Assembly: GCA_027422505.1 (NCBI GenBank)
Contig: JAPQWV010000012.1
Coordinates: 22,790,001 to 22,854,000 of the forward strand
DNA from: Craterostigma plantagineum
Taxonomy: Eukaryota; Streptophyta; Magnoliopsida; Lamiales; Linderniaceae
Reading direction: 5' to 3'
Length of the DNA: 64,000 nucleotides
The stretch's first letter is position 1. Each line of letters opens with the position of its first letter. The notes under the pieces were generated by a model, which was not told where the DNA came from, did not search any database, and worked only from the letters and a program-made list of their open reading frames with translations. Of the stretch, positions 11,398 to 23,130 are shown one piece after another. The position numbers and the translations under genes were made by a program.

Positions 11398-12994
11398 AGA
11401 AAAGCGCTTATTGGGAGGCAACCCAATATTATCCTATTTTATTTTGTTATTGCAATATTTTTCGTTTTCCTATGTTTTATATGATGATCACGCAGGCTTG
11501 ATTCGCTGCTACATACGCTCCAAGAGTTGCACTAGGCTCGGATAAAAATATCACATCACCTCTTGGAATTCCTCTACGACTCCATCCATGTCAGGGAAGT
11601 TTTATTTTCAGTTTCGCTTTTATCACTTCTTCACATCTGCTGTGAAATATTAAATGAAAATTAGGGTGGGAATCTATATATTTTAACTAATATTTTCATT
11701 AGAATTCTACATTGAGGACAATGCAGAGTTTAGGTGTGGGGGTGGTTATTCATATTAGTTTATGAGCACATATCTTATCTCGAGCAAATCGATGTGCATT
11801 AATTAGAACATGAGAGAAACAATTAGGATTAATTATTTGGTACTAGGATGATTATTCCTTTTCTTCAGTTGATTTGAAGTCTGAATGCGCAAGAGTCGAC
11901 ACAAAGCCTATTTAAATATGTGAGATTTGAGCCTTAAAAAAGAGTATTTTTTTCTTTTTACGAGTGCGTCACGTATGTTTCGAATATTCTAGAACTTGCT
12001 CTATTATACATGTTGATATCATTGACGGCTTTTTGTGTACAAAAGTGATTAAGGCATTTAGGATTAAGCCTTGGTCTCACATTGTCCTACCTTCAAATTT
12101 CCACTTAGTGAGCCAACTTGAGCCTTAGCTTTATTTTTCTTGTTGAATTTAAGCCACTATATTTACCCAGATATATCCTTTTGGCTTTCTTTTCAACCCA
12201 TTGTCGGATTGGATGAGTTATTAATTGCTTAGATTTCACGATTTCGAGATTGGTTATAAACTAATGAGTCCATATATGTGATATAAGGAGTCTATAGTTA
12301 TAGCGAAAGAAAAAGTCATCCGAAAAGAAAAGCGCAAAAAAAGAGAAAGAAAAAAATAGAAAAAAGAAGAAAAAATCATTCAAAAAAAAAGAGAAGATGG
12401 AAAAAAAAATCAAATGAAAAAAAATAAATTATGAAGCGCTAGTCGGTTTTGTAGGTACTAAGAAACTTTGAGTTGTTTTGAATAATATCATGTGAGTATG
12501 ATAATTGTGATTCTAGTATTGAGATATAGTCGTGCGTCATGAGATAGTCGTGGAATTTAGCGATTAAGTAATCATCTGGTCCGATAATTTTGACCTACTT
12601 TTTCCAAATTATCCCACCTAATCCATAGCCCCATTACAACCCAAGGAAAGACCTTCTTGATTTGTACACTAAAATCGCTATGTGAATACAATGTGATATG
12701 TTAGCAAGTTTATGGTAATATCGTTTTATAGTGTTGATTTGAGCGTATACACATATAATCCCATAAACACTTCGAGTGCATTGAGTGACTCCATGTAAGA
12801 GTTGTTGAATTTTGTGCATTCGGGCTTTACTGATATTGTTGAAAATTGATATGATTGTCTAGTGCTAAATGTTATGAATAATTGCTATCTCTAGGGCAAA
12901 CTGATGTATGTCGGTGAACTCCCGACTAGAATGTTTGCATCTTTTATCTCGGGTAAATGCTTGAGGACAAGCATTGTTTAAGTGTGGGGGAATT
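11398..12994 (+). other. Non-coding 3' internal region of the gypsy element with purine tracts
   Basis: No ORF of note. The sequence CTTATTGGGAGGCAACCCAA follows pol. Two similar purine tracts occur: GTTTAGGTGTGGGGG near 11730 and GTTTAAGTGTGGGGGAATT at about 12977-12994. The second abuts the 3' LTR and is the likely functional polypurine tract. An A/G-rich simple stretch lies at about 12303-12430. Confidence 0.6.
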
Positions 12995-13974
12995 TGATAA
13001 AACAATAATTTACATTAATTTTACACCCCATAAAAGCATGATATTGCTCGTTATTTACCCGAGATGCTTCAAATATCATAGAATTAATTTATATTTTATA
13101 TCTTGCAGATATCAGAGCAAAATGGATAAAAAATATAGTATTTGGACGTGGATATTTCGAGAATACAACACCGAAAACCGAACGAATTAATGGCTGACAG
13201 AGTTCAAGCAAAAAGCCCAACCCAACAACTAACCTAATTGGGCAGACTTGAAAGTGGGAATTGGGCCATGTTATATACATTGGCCCATTCTTGTATTAAA
13301 GCATGTTGCAAGAATTTGGCAGAGGTGATTACACGCACAGACCTTTCAAACACATCAATTCCAAGCATTCGACACACGCGTGGCTCGAGGCAGTTATTAA
13401 GCAAGAAACAAAATCAGTAAGCACGCACTAGATCGCAAGGAGTAGCTATGAAGAATAAAATGTTACAGCTCAAGGCAAAAGAAAATGCAAGACACGATCT
13501 ATCGTATGACTGCGGAAATATTGAATGGGCTGCTCAAGATGATTTGGAGATTACGCGTGATAAAGCCAGCTCCATGTCTACACCTTGAAAAGAGAAGAAT
13601 TAGCTCACGGTTATCGTCTATAAAAAGAGAGAGCCATGAAGCACAGAAAGGACACACAGTTCGAAATATTTTGCTTCAGTATGTGTTAATTTGAATCTAT
13701 GGGTCCGTCTTAATTTCGTCTGTCTTTGTGCTATTTTACTTAATCTTGTATTTTGTTGGGTTTTTGTTTTAAAAACATTATTTTACTTGTTTAAGCTTCA
13801 AGATCCATCATCACCATTAGCTTGTGGTTATTTTATGATATTGTGTGTTGCCGAGAGTGAGAAATCAGAGACAGGAATTGAGTGGAGACATCGATATACC
13901 CACACAGACTTACATACCTGAGAGGGTTCCATAAAGGTCAATTAAGCGATAGAGAGCTAAGTGAGATTGAGCTG

Positions 13975-14168
13975 TGATAGAATATTTTTCCTCTGAATAT
14001 AAACTTTATTACTTCTCCAATATATAGAGATTACATATGAGTAAATAAGGAAAATATATTACATCATAAAGGAAAATAAACTATCATAAATGAAAATAAT
14101 ATGGAGAAAATCATGAGAGATAATCATGAGATTTTAGATTATCCGTTGTTGATGATTATCCGTTATCA
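13975..14168 (-). repeat. copia LTR (3' in element orientation)
   Basis: 194 bp, TG...CA ends, about 98% identical to 18326-18519 by eye. Confidence 0.9.
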
Positions 14169-17100
14169 CCCTCCCTCCGTGGGGCGTGGAGCCACGCGCA
14201 GCTTGGAGCGAAGAACTCAAATAATGGACGAGCTAGGCCTTTGGTGAAAACATCTGCAATCTGAAGGTTTGAAGTAATGAACCTCGTGAGGAGACGACCA
14301 GAGGCGACAAGTTCACGAACAAAGTGATAATCAATATCAATGTGCTTCGCGCGTTTGTGAGCGATGGGATTCTGGCTTAGGAAAATAGCACTGTTGTTGT
14401 CAAAAAGTAGAACCGGGGTGTCGACGATAGATACACGAAGCTCTTTAAGAAGATTAGATAACCAGACTACTTCAGATGCAGCGTTGGCCAATGCACGATA
14501 TTCTGATTCGCAACTAGATCGTGCCACAGTAGGTTGCTTCTTAGCGCTCCATTATACGAGGTTACCACCAAGAAAAATAGAATAACCATAGGTGGAACGA
14601 CGAGTCTCAGGACATCGAGCCCAATCAGCATCAGAGTAGGCCAATAAAGTGCAAGGCGATCCACGAGTGAATGAAAGACCATAATTAATTGTGCCTTTCA
14701 CATAGCGAATAATACGCTTGACGGCCTGATAGTGATCAACTGTCGGAGATTGCAAGAACCGACTGACAAGGTTGACTGCATACGATAGATCGGGGTGTGT
14801 AATTGTCAGGTATTGAAGGGCTCCCACTAAGGAACGATAATGCGTTGGATCAGAATATGGTGCACCATCACTTGTTAGAACTTGACCAGCAGCAAGAGGA
14901 GTCGAAACAGGCTTACACTCAAGTAGCTGAGAGCGCGTAAGAATATCGTGAGCATATTTGGTCTGACTGAGGTGGAGTCCAATATCGGTGTGATCGACTT
15001 CAAGACCCAAAAAATAATTTAAACGGCCCAGATCCTTTACTGCGAAATCTGAATGAATTCGGGAGATGAACTGTCTTATACCGGTTGGGTTATTTCCTGT
15101 GAGAATAATGTCATCGACGTATACCAACAGATATATAAATCAGATGCATGATTGAAAATAAAAAGCGAGGTATCCGCACGACTGCAAAGAAAACCAAGTT
15201 TAATGAGAAAATCACTAAACCGTTGAAACCATGCACGTGGCGCTTATTTGAGCCCATAAAGTGCCTTTTAGAGACGACAAACATGAGTAGGAAAGCGAGG
15301 TTCAATGTATCCCGGTGGTTGCTCCATGTAAACAGGCTTGGTGAGAACACCATTAAGAAATGGATTTTTGACATCCAACTGATGTAATGGCCAATTTCGC
15401 ATGACAGCAAGAGAAAGAACAACCCGAACAGTAGCGGCCTTCACAACGGGACTAAACGTATGTGAAAAGTCAAACCCCGGAACTTGAGTGAATCCCTGCG
15501 CAACCAAAACGAGCCTTGTGTCGTTCAACAGAACCATCAGAGTTATGCTTCGTACGGAAAAACCCATTTAGAGCCAACAACGTTAACTCCTGGTGGACGC
15601 GGCACAAGATCCCAAGTAAGATTCTCCCGTAAAGCAAGCATTTCATCATTAATAGCAGCGAGCCAGTGAGGGTGCTTAGCAGCTGATTTAAAACCTCGAG
15701 GTTCAGCGGTCATCGCCTGAAGATGAGTAGTGGCAAAATCGGCAATGTGACGTGGTTTAAAAATGCCTGCTTTGGCGCGTGTGACCATCGGATGTCCAAA
15801 GGATGAAACATCAGGTTGTGATGATGGTGGAGTTGGTGGTGTCGGTGGATCTGGTTCGGGTGTCGTAATGGTTGTAACTGTTGGGCAAATCGAGCACGGT
15901 AGGGGTTGCTTCGAGGCTGTCGACTCATTAGACTCGATAGGTGCAGCAGCTAGATTCAAATCAGATAAAGGCTCAAGAAAACAAGACACATGAAGTTTAG
16001 AAATAGATGTTACCGTATTTTGGCCTGAGTACGGGTAAACATCCTCATCAAATCTTGCATGTCGAGTAATGTAGATCTTCGTGGTTAGCGGATCGAGACA
16101 TCGAAACCCCTTGTGATTTGAGCTGTAACCAATAAACATGCACGGAGACTGCGAACAGAGAACTTGTTTGCCGCATAGTCACGTAAGCAAGGGAAAACCC
16201 TACAACCAAACGGATGAAAATTTGCATAATTTGGTGGATTCCCAAACAATGTCTCAAACGGTGAGATTCCCTGCAAAATAGGCGATGGCAACCGATTTAT
16301 AGTGTAAACCACTGTAGAAAAAGCTTCAACCCATAAAGACATAGGAGCATGCGCATGAAACATCAAAAACTTGACCTGTTGATCCCTTGGCTTTTCCGGC
16401 GATACGAACGTATTTAAGCAATTGTCGTTCTGTAAGACCATAATGAGCAAGACCCGTCTCGGTGATGTGACGATGTTTACGCTCGGCTCGACCATTCTGA
16501 GATGGCATGTAAGGACACGAGATGAGGTGTTGAATTCCCTTCTGACGGAAAAATTTCTGAACTTGATTATTCGTGAACTCCGTATCACCGTCGCTCTGAA
16601 ATTTTTTAATAGAGCAATTAAACTGATTTTCCACCAAATTTGCAAATTGCACCAGATTCACAAAAAAATCCGCCTTACTAGAAAGTGGATAGAACCATGT
16701 GAAACGAGAATAGTCATCAATAAATATAACGTAGTAGCGAAAACCCAATGATGAAAAATAGGTGCCGGTCCCCATAAATCGCAATGAATTAGTTCTAACA
16801 CATGACGAGCTCGTTTTTCATTCAGAGAGAAAGGTAAACACTTGCTTTTAGCGAGTTGACGTGAATGACATAAAGAAGGTTTGGGCAGAGGTAACCATCA
16901 AATGACCTAATTTATTCAACAATGATATAATATTGGGCGAAACGTGCCCGATTCTAGCATGCCACAATTCAAACGATGCACGTTGGCAATTATTTTGTAA
17001 ACTAGCAATTAAGGCAGGACGAGCTCTCTTTAATATATATAGGCCATCTTCACGACGACCGCTTGCCAGAACCTCCTTTGTGTGACGACTCTGAATGGTA

Positions 17101-18272
17101 AATAACTTATCAGTGAATAATACATCAACTGGTAAATCCGAGGTAAGCTTGCTAATGGAAAGCAAATTTTTCGTGAGATTTGGGACGACTAAAACATCCA
17201 ACAACTGAATGTTGTTGGTAACATGTGATTTGCCAATGTGAGATATAGAGAGATTAGCACCGTTACCAACAACGACGTGATCGTTACCGGAGTATGCTTG
17301 AGACGAGTCCAAAGTCGATGGTGTTGGAGTCATGTGCGCCGATGCACCAGTATCGAGATACCAATCAGAAGCGTCTCCATTTGAAACGGAACAACTCACC
17401 GGAAAGGCTTCAGCCAGATTTACAGATGAGGGACGGACATACCGTTGATCGCAAGTGGAGGCGTAGTGACCATCCTGTCGACAGATTTGACAACGAGGAG
17501 TACGTCTAGAGTTTCCACGGCCCCGGCCACGAGAATTATTGGACTGATTTCCACGACCTCTGTTTGATGTCGAAGAATCGGATTTTTGATTTCCTCGATT
17601 ATCGCGATGTCCGTAAAATGCAACAGCGGAAGTGCCCGAACTTTCGAGAGATTCTTGAAACAGAGAGAAGCTCTCGGCCTTCGACAGAAGATCTCGAAAA
17701 GTTGGTAGTGGAGTTAATGCCATCTGGGCAGCTGAGAAACTGGGGAAGGAGGATCCAAGGCCACGAAGAAACCAATGAGCTTTATCGGTATCATCAACAG
17801 GACGACCAATGGCAGCAAGCTGATCGCATAACGATTTGAATTGGCGACCGTACTCAGCGACACTTCGAGAGCCTTTCTTCATGAGTTGCAAGTCATCTTT
17901 TAGACGTAGTTCACGTGACTTGGAGCTATGACTAAAGGCGGTCTCTAGAGCGAGCCAAACGGCACGAGAGGTTGCACACCCAAGAACCCCAGTCATGGAT
18001 TCTTCAGTGAGAGAAGAGAGAAGAAGGCTTAAAAGTTGCTGATCTTGCATCTGCCATGCTTCATAGGCCGGGTTCGGCACGTTTTGACCAGCTGCATTGG
18101 TGATGGTGGCAGGAGGCGCGGATTTGGTACCATCAACGAAGCCGATAAGGTTCTGACACGTAAGAATCGGTGTAAGTTGACTCTTCCATAGCAGATGGTT
18201 TTGAGAGGACAACTTGATTGTTATCATATGGATGAGAGTGGCGAATGGAAGTTTATCCATATTTTGTGCCAT
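14156..18272 (-). pseudogene. copia gag-pol, frameshifted
   Basis: On the minus strand from ATG at 18272. Gag starts MAQNMDKLPFATLIHMITIK, with a zinc knuckle CQICRQDGHYASTC. It is followed in frame by protease (DWYLDTGASAHMT) and the GAG-pre-integrase motif (ELWHARIGHVSP), the open frame ending at 16848. Integrase pieces follow in shifted frames ([37 protein letters not shown]). Reverse transcriptase spans about 15700-14900 ([31 protein letters not shown]), broken near 15280-15110. RNase H is at 14527-14156 (SSCESEYRALANAASE, HIDIDYHFVRE). Several frameshifts mean no full polyprotein can be made, although the LTRs are still ~98% identical. Confidence 0.9.
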
Positions 18273-18316
18273 GGAGGAAGAACGGGGAAGAGAAAGAGAA
18301 GGATCGTAGTATTAGG

Positions 18317-18325
18317 CTGATACCA
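18317..18325 (-). other. copia primer-binding site
   Basis: TGGTATCAG on the minus strand directly after the LTR, complementary to the 3' end of initiator tRNA-Met, as in most plant copia elements. Confidence 0.75.
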
Positions 18326-18519
18326 TGATAGAATATTTTTCCTCTGAATATAAACTTTATTACTTCTCCAATATATAGAGATGACATATGAGTAAATAAG
18401 GAAAATATATTACATCATAAAGGAAAATAAACTATCATAAATAAAAATAATATGGAGAAAATCATGAGAGATAATCATGGGATTTTAGATTATCCGTTAT
18501 TGATGATTATCCGTTATCA
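18326..18519 (-). repeat. copia LTR (5' in element orientation)
   Basis: 194 bp partner of 13975-14168, bounded on the right by the TSD AGCTG. Confidence 0.9.
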
Positions 18520-19057
18520 AGCTGAGATCTGAGTGATGAGAGCAGAGATTGACCGATGGTGAGTGATAGATGATAATGTGAGAGAAATAGAAATTGAGGA
18601 GAGAGCATAGACGAGTGGTATTGCCTTTCATTTCAAGAACTTTTGTTTCCTTTTAGTTGCTGTACATTTATATATTAAAAGTTATCTATAAATTATAATT
18701 TATTTATGATCAAAGAGTTTTAAGCTCATTAACGAGGATGGCTGAATTCTAATATCTTTGATTCTCGGGTGATAACGCAACCGTCTGATGTGCCTTTTTG
18801 AGGAAGAAGTCGCAGTTCACACGGTTGTGAGTTTAATTCTGTCTATTTCGATATTTCGTTAGAATTAATTAATTTTAGTTGTGTTTTCGTTAATATGTTT
18901 AGCGACTATTATTTTATCATTGTTCGTTTCGATATTTTTTCTTGTTCGCTATTGCGCTAAAACTTTACCCCAAAACCCCCTTAATATAATTATTAGTATT
19001 ACTATTATTATTATCATTATTATTATCCTTATTATTATTAATACTATTATTATTAGG

Positions 19058-19470
19058 TGAATCTATAGAAAAACACCCAATTGGATAAAATTTTTACACA
19101 TAGGTTCCCATGTCAGAAAATTTTACAGATAGGTACCCAATTTAATTTTTACCAGTTTCTTTAGTCATGTCGTACCTTTCTATGTGTATATTGCGTACCA
19201 TAACATGTTGATATAGGGTACCTAAATATAGCATACGTCGTACCTACGGCATACCTGTGTGTTACATAGAGCGTACCTAAATATAGCATATGTCGTACCA
19301 TTTTCTGTTATATAGGGTACCCAAATGTGTTGTATGATGTACTTTCGGGGATCGGGTACCTATGTGCAAAAACTTTATTCTGTTAGGTACCTACATATAA
19401 AAAAATCCTGGCAGGGTTCTAAATTACAAGTTTTTATCCAACTAGGTACTTATGTGTAAAGATCCCTTAA
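19058..19470. mobile_element. GTAC-palindrome MITE-like element, copy 2
   Basis: Shares TTTTACAGATAGGTACCC, GTTGATATAGGGTACC and the end GGTACTTATGTGTAAAGATC with copies 1 and 3. It is inserted in an ATT-rich stretch of the gypsy 3' LTR, so its TSD is hard to fix. Boundaries are good to about 10 bp. Confidence 0.6.
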
Positions 19471-19607
19471 TATTATTATTATTATTATCGATCGAAATTT
19501 GATATAGAAGTAAATCGAACATCTTCTCTGTGGAGACGAACCTTAACTTACGCTACATTAGTAAGGTTATAAATTAATTTTTAGCCGTTTACGACGCGAC
19601 TATTATC

Positions 19608-20123
19608 AAACTCCCTAAATCAAAACATTCTTACACATCACTACCTATTTACCCGAAATGACGATTTTAGTACTGGAAAAGCCTCTGTCCGCACCGGAAA
19701 GCTCCGAGCTTGCCTAATTCATCGTGGGTTTCTCGATCCAGGTAACTTGAGGTAGGTTTTTGTTGTTTTTCACTGTGGGTTATCCTTCGAGCTTCTTGAC
19801 CTCGAGCGAACGAAATTGGGTTAGAGAACACTCTGATGAGGTGTACAATGAATGTTTGTGGCAGTAGCATGAACATAAGTTGGGTATCGGGTTGCGGGTG
19901 TCGCGATTTGCGTGTCGAGCCGTGGGTGTTGCGATTTGGGCGTCGAGGTGTAAAAAGCTGAGTTCTTCTCCTGTTTTCTACTGTTAGCATACTGTGGGTG
20001 TCAAGGGAGGTTAGTATTTGCTTAAGATTTGGCTAATTATTTGTTAAAACAATTTATTATATGCAGTACCAAAGTATATTGAATTACAATACCCGCATTT
20101 CTTTTATGAAGTACCTTTTGAAG
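19608..20123. other. Left interior of the long-TIR element, no gene seen
   Basis: Continuation of the left TIR, then unique AT-rich DNA. The minus-strand ORF at 19990-19667 has no recognisable domain and is not called a gene. Confidence 0.5.
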
Positions 20124-20131
20124 GTTTCTAG

Positions 20132-20618
20132 TAGGGTTGGCAATGGGGCGGGGATTCCCCGTCCCCGCGGGGATCCGCCCCGAACGGGGCGGGGAATCCC
20201 CGAGATTTTATCCCCGTGGGGCGGGGACGGGGAATGATTTCTCCCCGTGGGATCCCCACGGGGATCCCCGCCCCGTCCTCGAACCCTCTTTTATATATTA
20301 TAATATATATAATATTACATTATAATTTAAATAATAGTAAAATAATATCAAAATATAGATTAAAAATATTAAATTAATACAAATAATATATAAAATTATA
20401 ATTTATATAATATTTATTACACAAATATATTCAAATTTATATATTATTTTAAAGATATTATTTTTTAAAAGAAAATTAAGGGGCGGAGAATCCCCGTGGG
20501 GAATCCCCGCCCCGCGTGGATCCCCGCGGGGACGGGGACGATTTCGTCCCCGAATGCATCGCGGGGACGGGGATGCGGATTAGATCCCCGCCCCCGCCCC
20601 GCCCCATTGCCATCCCTA
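20132..20618. mobile_element. GC-rich hAT-type MITE, copy 1
   Basis: Ends TAGGGTTGGCAATGGGGCGG and CCGCCCCATTGCCATCCCTA form near-perfect inverted repeats. A perfect 8 bp TSD, GTTTCTAG, lies at 20124-20131 and 20619-20626. The subterminal regions are built from CCCCGCGGGGAT palindromes around an AT-rich core. The 487 bp element has no transposase. A chance ORF at 20137-20325 (arginine, glycine and proline rich) is an artefact of the GC palindromes. Confidence 0.9.
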
Positions 20619-21073
20619 GTTTCTAGCAGTATCATATGGTAATCGTTTGTTATTTTTTACTTTTAACAGGTAACATAATACGAAGATATGTTGTCTACGA
20701 ATGTCTTTGGTGGGCTCACGTTGTTTGCATGTGTGGAATATAAGAAGAGCACATATTTATTGTTTGACCAATGAACGATAGGTTATGGAGCATTCTTTTT
20801 GTTGGTATGTTGCGATATGTTACCACACATTCTTATGACGATATGTTTTTTATATGATGTTGGTGGATAAATGATATAATATTGTCGTTATGTTCGATAT
20901 TAATATTGTTGGTGGATGAATCATATTAAAATTGTAGATATATAGATATTACTACTATTGTTGGATGAATAATATTAATACTGATGTCGTATTATTGATG
21001 GTGTTCCAATAAAATTGTTTGCTGGAAGTTCTAATGCCTTATTTGCACAATAATCTACGTGTTTCGATAATTA

Positions 21074-21650
21074 AAAACGTGGTACGAAAAGATACTACAA
21101 GTAACCTACCAACGGTACTACATTGTCATAAGCTATGGTACTATAAACATCTATATATGGTACAACAAACATTTGTATATTGATGCTACAAATTGGGGCA
21201 GGAATTTCGATTGTTAGAAACGTGGTACGAAAAAAATACTGGAAGTAACATACATATAGTATTATACTATCGTAGGGTATGGTACTATTGACATCTATAT
21301 ATTGGAACTACAAACATATGGTATTGGTACTACAAATTTGGGCAGGAATTTCGATTTCTAGAAACGTGGTACGAAAAAGATACTACAAGTAACATATGTA
21401 TGGTACTATACTATTATAGGGTATGGTACTACACACATTTATATATTAGAACTACAAACATATGTATATTGGTATTACAAATTTGGGTAGGAATTTCGAT
21501 TGCTAGAAACGTGGTACGAAAAAGATACCACAAGTAACATACGTATGGTACTACACTATTGTAGGTTATGATACTACAAACATCTATATATTGGAACTAC
21601 AAAAATATTTATATTGGTACTACAAATTTGGATAGGACATGTAACTACTA
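21074..21650. repeat. Tandem repeat, ~144 bp period
   Basis: About four head-to-tail units start at AAACGTGGTACGAAAA near 21076, 21217, 21361 and 21505 (spacing 141-144 bp). Each contains several GGTACTAC and TACAAACAT motifs and ends with GGCAGGAATTTCGATT or similar. A second, more degenerate repeat type (TTGGTACCACAAA..GGCGTATTTCGA) follows at about 21665 and 21815. Confidence 0.8.
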
Positions 21651-23130
21651 CAAATGTCTTTATATTGGTACCACAAAATAGAATCGGCGTATTTCGACTT
21701 CGTGCACACAGTATGTAAAAGATACTGCAAATAACCTTATTATGGTACTACAATGCATATAATATGATACCGCAACTGTCCACATGTAGGTACTACAAAA
21801 GTCTTTATATTGGTACCACAAATTAGAGTCGGCGTATTTCGAAGTCGCTCGCATGTTACATAAAAGATACTACAAATGGCCTACGTATGATACTACAGTA
21901 AAGAAACCGTTGGTACTGCAAGCTAGAAATATTGGTACTACATATCTGTTTGTTCAGGTACTACAAAAATGCCTGGAACAGAAACATTCACAAAACTATG
22001 AGGATCAACGGCATATCAGTCTCCAAATACAGATAAATATCACTCAAACAAGTGGAGCATGCAACTAAGATCGTCCGTAAGTATCGTGGCAGCCATGAAG
22101 CCACGATACAATTCGACGTCAACTTCGTCAAGATACCTCCCGAGCCACCGGTCCTACGATTTATCGATCCATGGACATTGCAGAATGTACGCCGCAATCC
22201 ACGCCATCTAGACTCTGCTCCCTCGTGGACTCAGACTCTGACATGATTGACTTGGGCTTATAGCCCCACCTCCAAGTCCAATGGGTAGACAGAAAACGAG
22301 CCTGTAACAATATAACAAGTTAAGAACATGATAAAGCGTTTAATTTAATAAAATTCAAACTTACAAATGATCTTGTCACCATTTCATGTGATTGTGCTTC
22401 AGCGAATCTCGTAGGTAAAATCGTCTTTACGGTACCAATTAACTATGTAATACGGTACCAAAAAACATATACAAGCACCAATTCAATTATCGTATCCAAA
22501 AACAACCAAGATTCGTACCAAGACAGTAAAAAATGCAGTACCTTTACATCGAGCAGGGAATTTAGAAGCTAACAAACCCTAATTTGAAGGATACCAAATT
22601 CCCAATTTGAAAACTGAAATAATTAAACCCTAATTTTGCCATAAACTCCAAATTCGAGCCGTAATCGCAAAATTAAATAGCCCGACATGAAATCCTTCAA
22701 GAAATGCAACTATGAAAGCCCTAATCTCTACATTAATCCAAATGCCACAAAAAACGAAAAATTAAAGTCGAAAAATGAAGGTGTCAAGTGGCTAGTATAC
22801 CATTGAGATGATGCCAAGTCGAATAAAGGTGTGAAGTCCTAATCTCTCATTCGCTGCTCGTTGTGGAGGTGAAGCTGAGAATCGACCGACTTCTCTGTAC
22901 TCGTTTTCGTTTTTCTACTTTTCGTTGTCTGCATTATGTTCATCGTCATTCTCTCTGTAATGTATTCACTAGGTTACTTTGGAATATTTATGTTTTACAG
23001 GGGTATATTTGTCCATTAGGTAGCTATGTGATATAGAAGTTTGAAGATGGAGTTTGGTGATAATTGAATTGGAAGGGGGGAGTAAGTTGATGTATAGTTA
23101 GGGGTAGGGGGATTTATGTGTAGATTGCTC
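21651..23130. other. Right interior and right TIR of the long-TIR element
   Basis: Further GGTAC/GTACC-containing sequence to about 22560. A less AT-rich segment at 22040-22260 can be read as a ~65 codon ORF (22052-22246), with no family recognised. The region from about 22560 is AT-rich. The last ~130 bp are the inverted counterpart of 9018-9090 plus 19603 onward. Confidence 0.45.

Larger units (their letters stand above)
13975..18519 (-). mobile_element. Ty1/copia retrotransposon, complete ends, decayed coding region
   Basis: Two 194 bp LTRs (13975-14168 and 18326-18519, TGATAGAATATT...CCGTTATCA) differ at about four positions. They are flanked by a perfect 5 bp TSD, AGCTG (13970-13974 and 18520-18524). 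The element reads on the minus strand. It has a primer-binding site next to the right LTR, and a purine tract next to the left LTR (GGAGGGAGGG on the minus strand). The short LTRs and gag type suggest the Ale/Retrofit lineage, which I have not proved. It is inserted in the 3' LTR of the gypsy element. Confidence 0.9.
9091..19602 (+). mobile_element. Athila-like Ty3/gypsy retrotransposon, internally deleted
   Basis: A 5' LTR fragment (from TGATAGAACAAT), a pol remnant, a purine tract and a long 3' LTR (from TGATAAAACAAT). The target duplication TTATC lies at 9086-9090 and 19603-19607. This is supported independently because rejoining the flanks restores the TIR of the host element. With that TSD the 3' LTR ends in CTA rather than the canonical CA. 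Gag, protease and reverse transcriptase are missing: the 5' LTR runs directly into the RNase H region at about 9606. The element-type call rests on the RNase H and integrase sequence and on LTRs of about 1.6 kb after subtraction of insertions. Confidence 0.8.
12995..19602 (+). repeat. 3' LTR of the gypsy element, interrupted twice
   Basis: Starts TGATAAAACAATAA right after the purine tract and ends near ACGACGCGACTA. It contains the copia element at 13975-18519 and a GTAC element at ~19058-19470. Net LTR length is about 1.65 kb, normal for Athila-like elements. An ATT trinucleotide-rich stretch lies at about 18984-19055 and resumes after the GTAC insertion at ~19470. Confidence 0.75.
9018..23130. 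mobile_element. Long-TIR (MULE-like) element hosting several nested insertions
   Basis: The left end (GGGGCAACCTCAATTAAATC...) continues as 9018-9090 plus 19603-~19660. Its reverse complement is recognisable at the right end (about 23000-23130, ending GTGTAGATTGCTC). The aligned blocks include ATCAACTAACTCCCCCTTTC against ATCAACTTACTCCCCCCTTC. The flanks are TATTTTTAT (9009-9017) and TATTTTTAA (23131-23139), a 9 bp TSD with one mismatch, as in Mutator-like elements. The left TIR is split by the gypsy element at 9091-19602. Without the insertions it is about 3.1 kb, with no transposase recognised but with a large block of GGTACTAC-type repeats. Assignment to MULE is inferred from TSD size and TIR length only. 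Confidence 0.6.

Noticed and set aside
20137..20325. Open frame rich in Gly, Arg and Pro
   Set aside because: Lies wholly in the GC-palindrome hAT MITE; composition artefact.
21074..21650. Possible CRISPR-like array
   Set aside because: Eukaryotic context, 144 bp units without separate repeats and spacers; a tandem repeat in a transposon.
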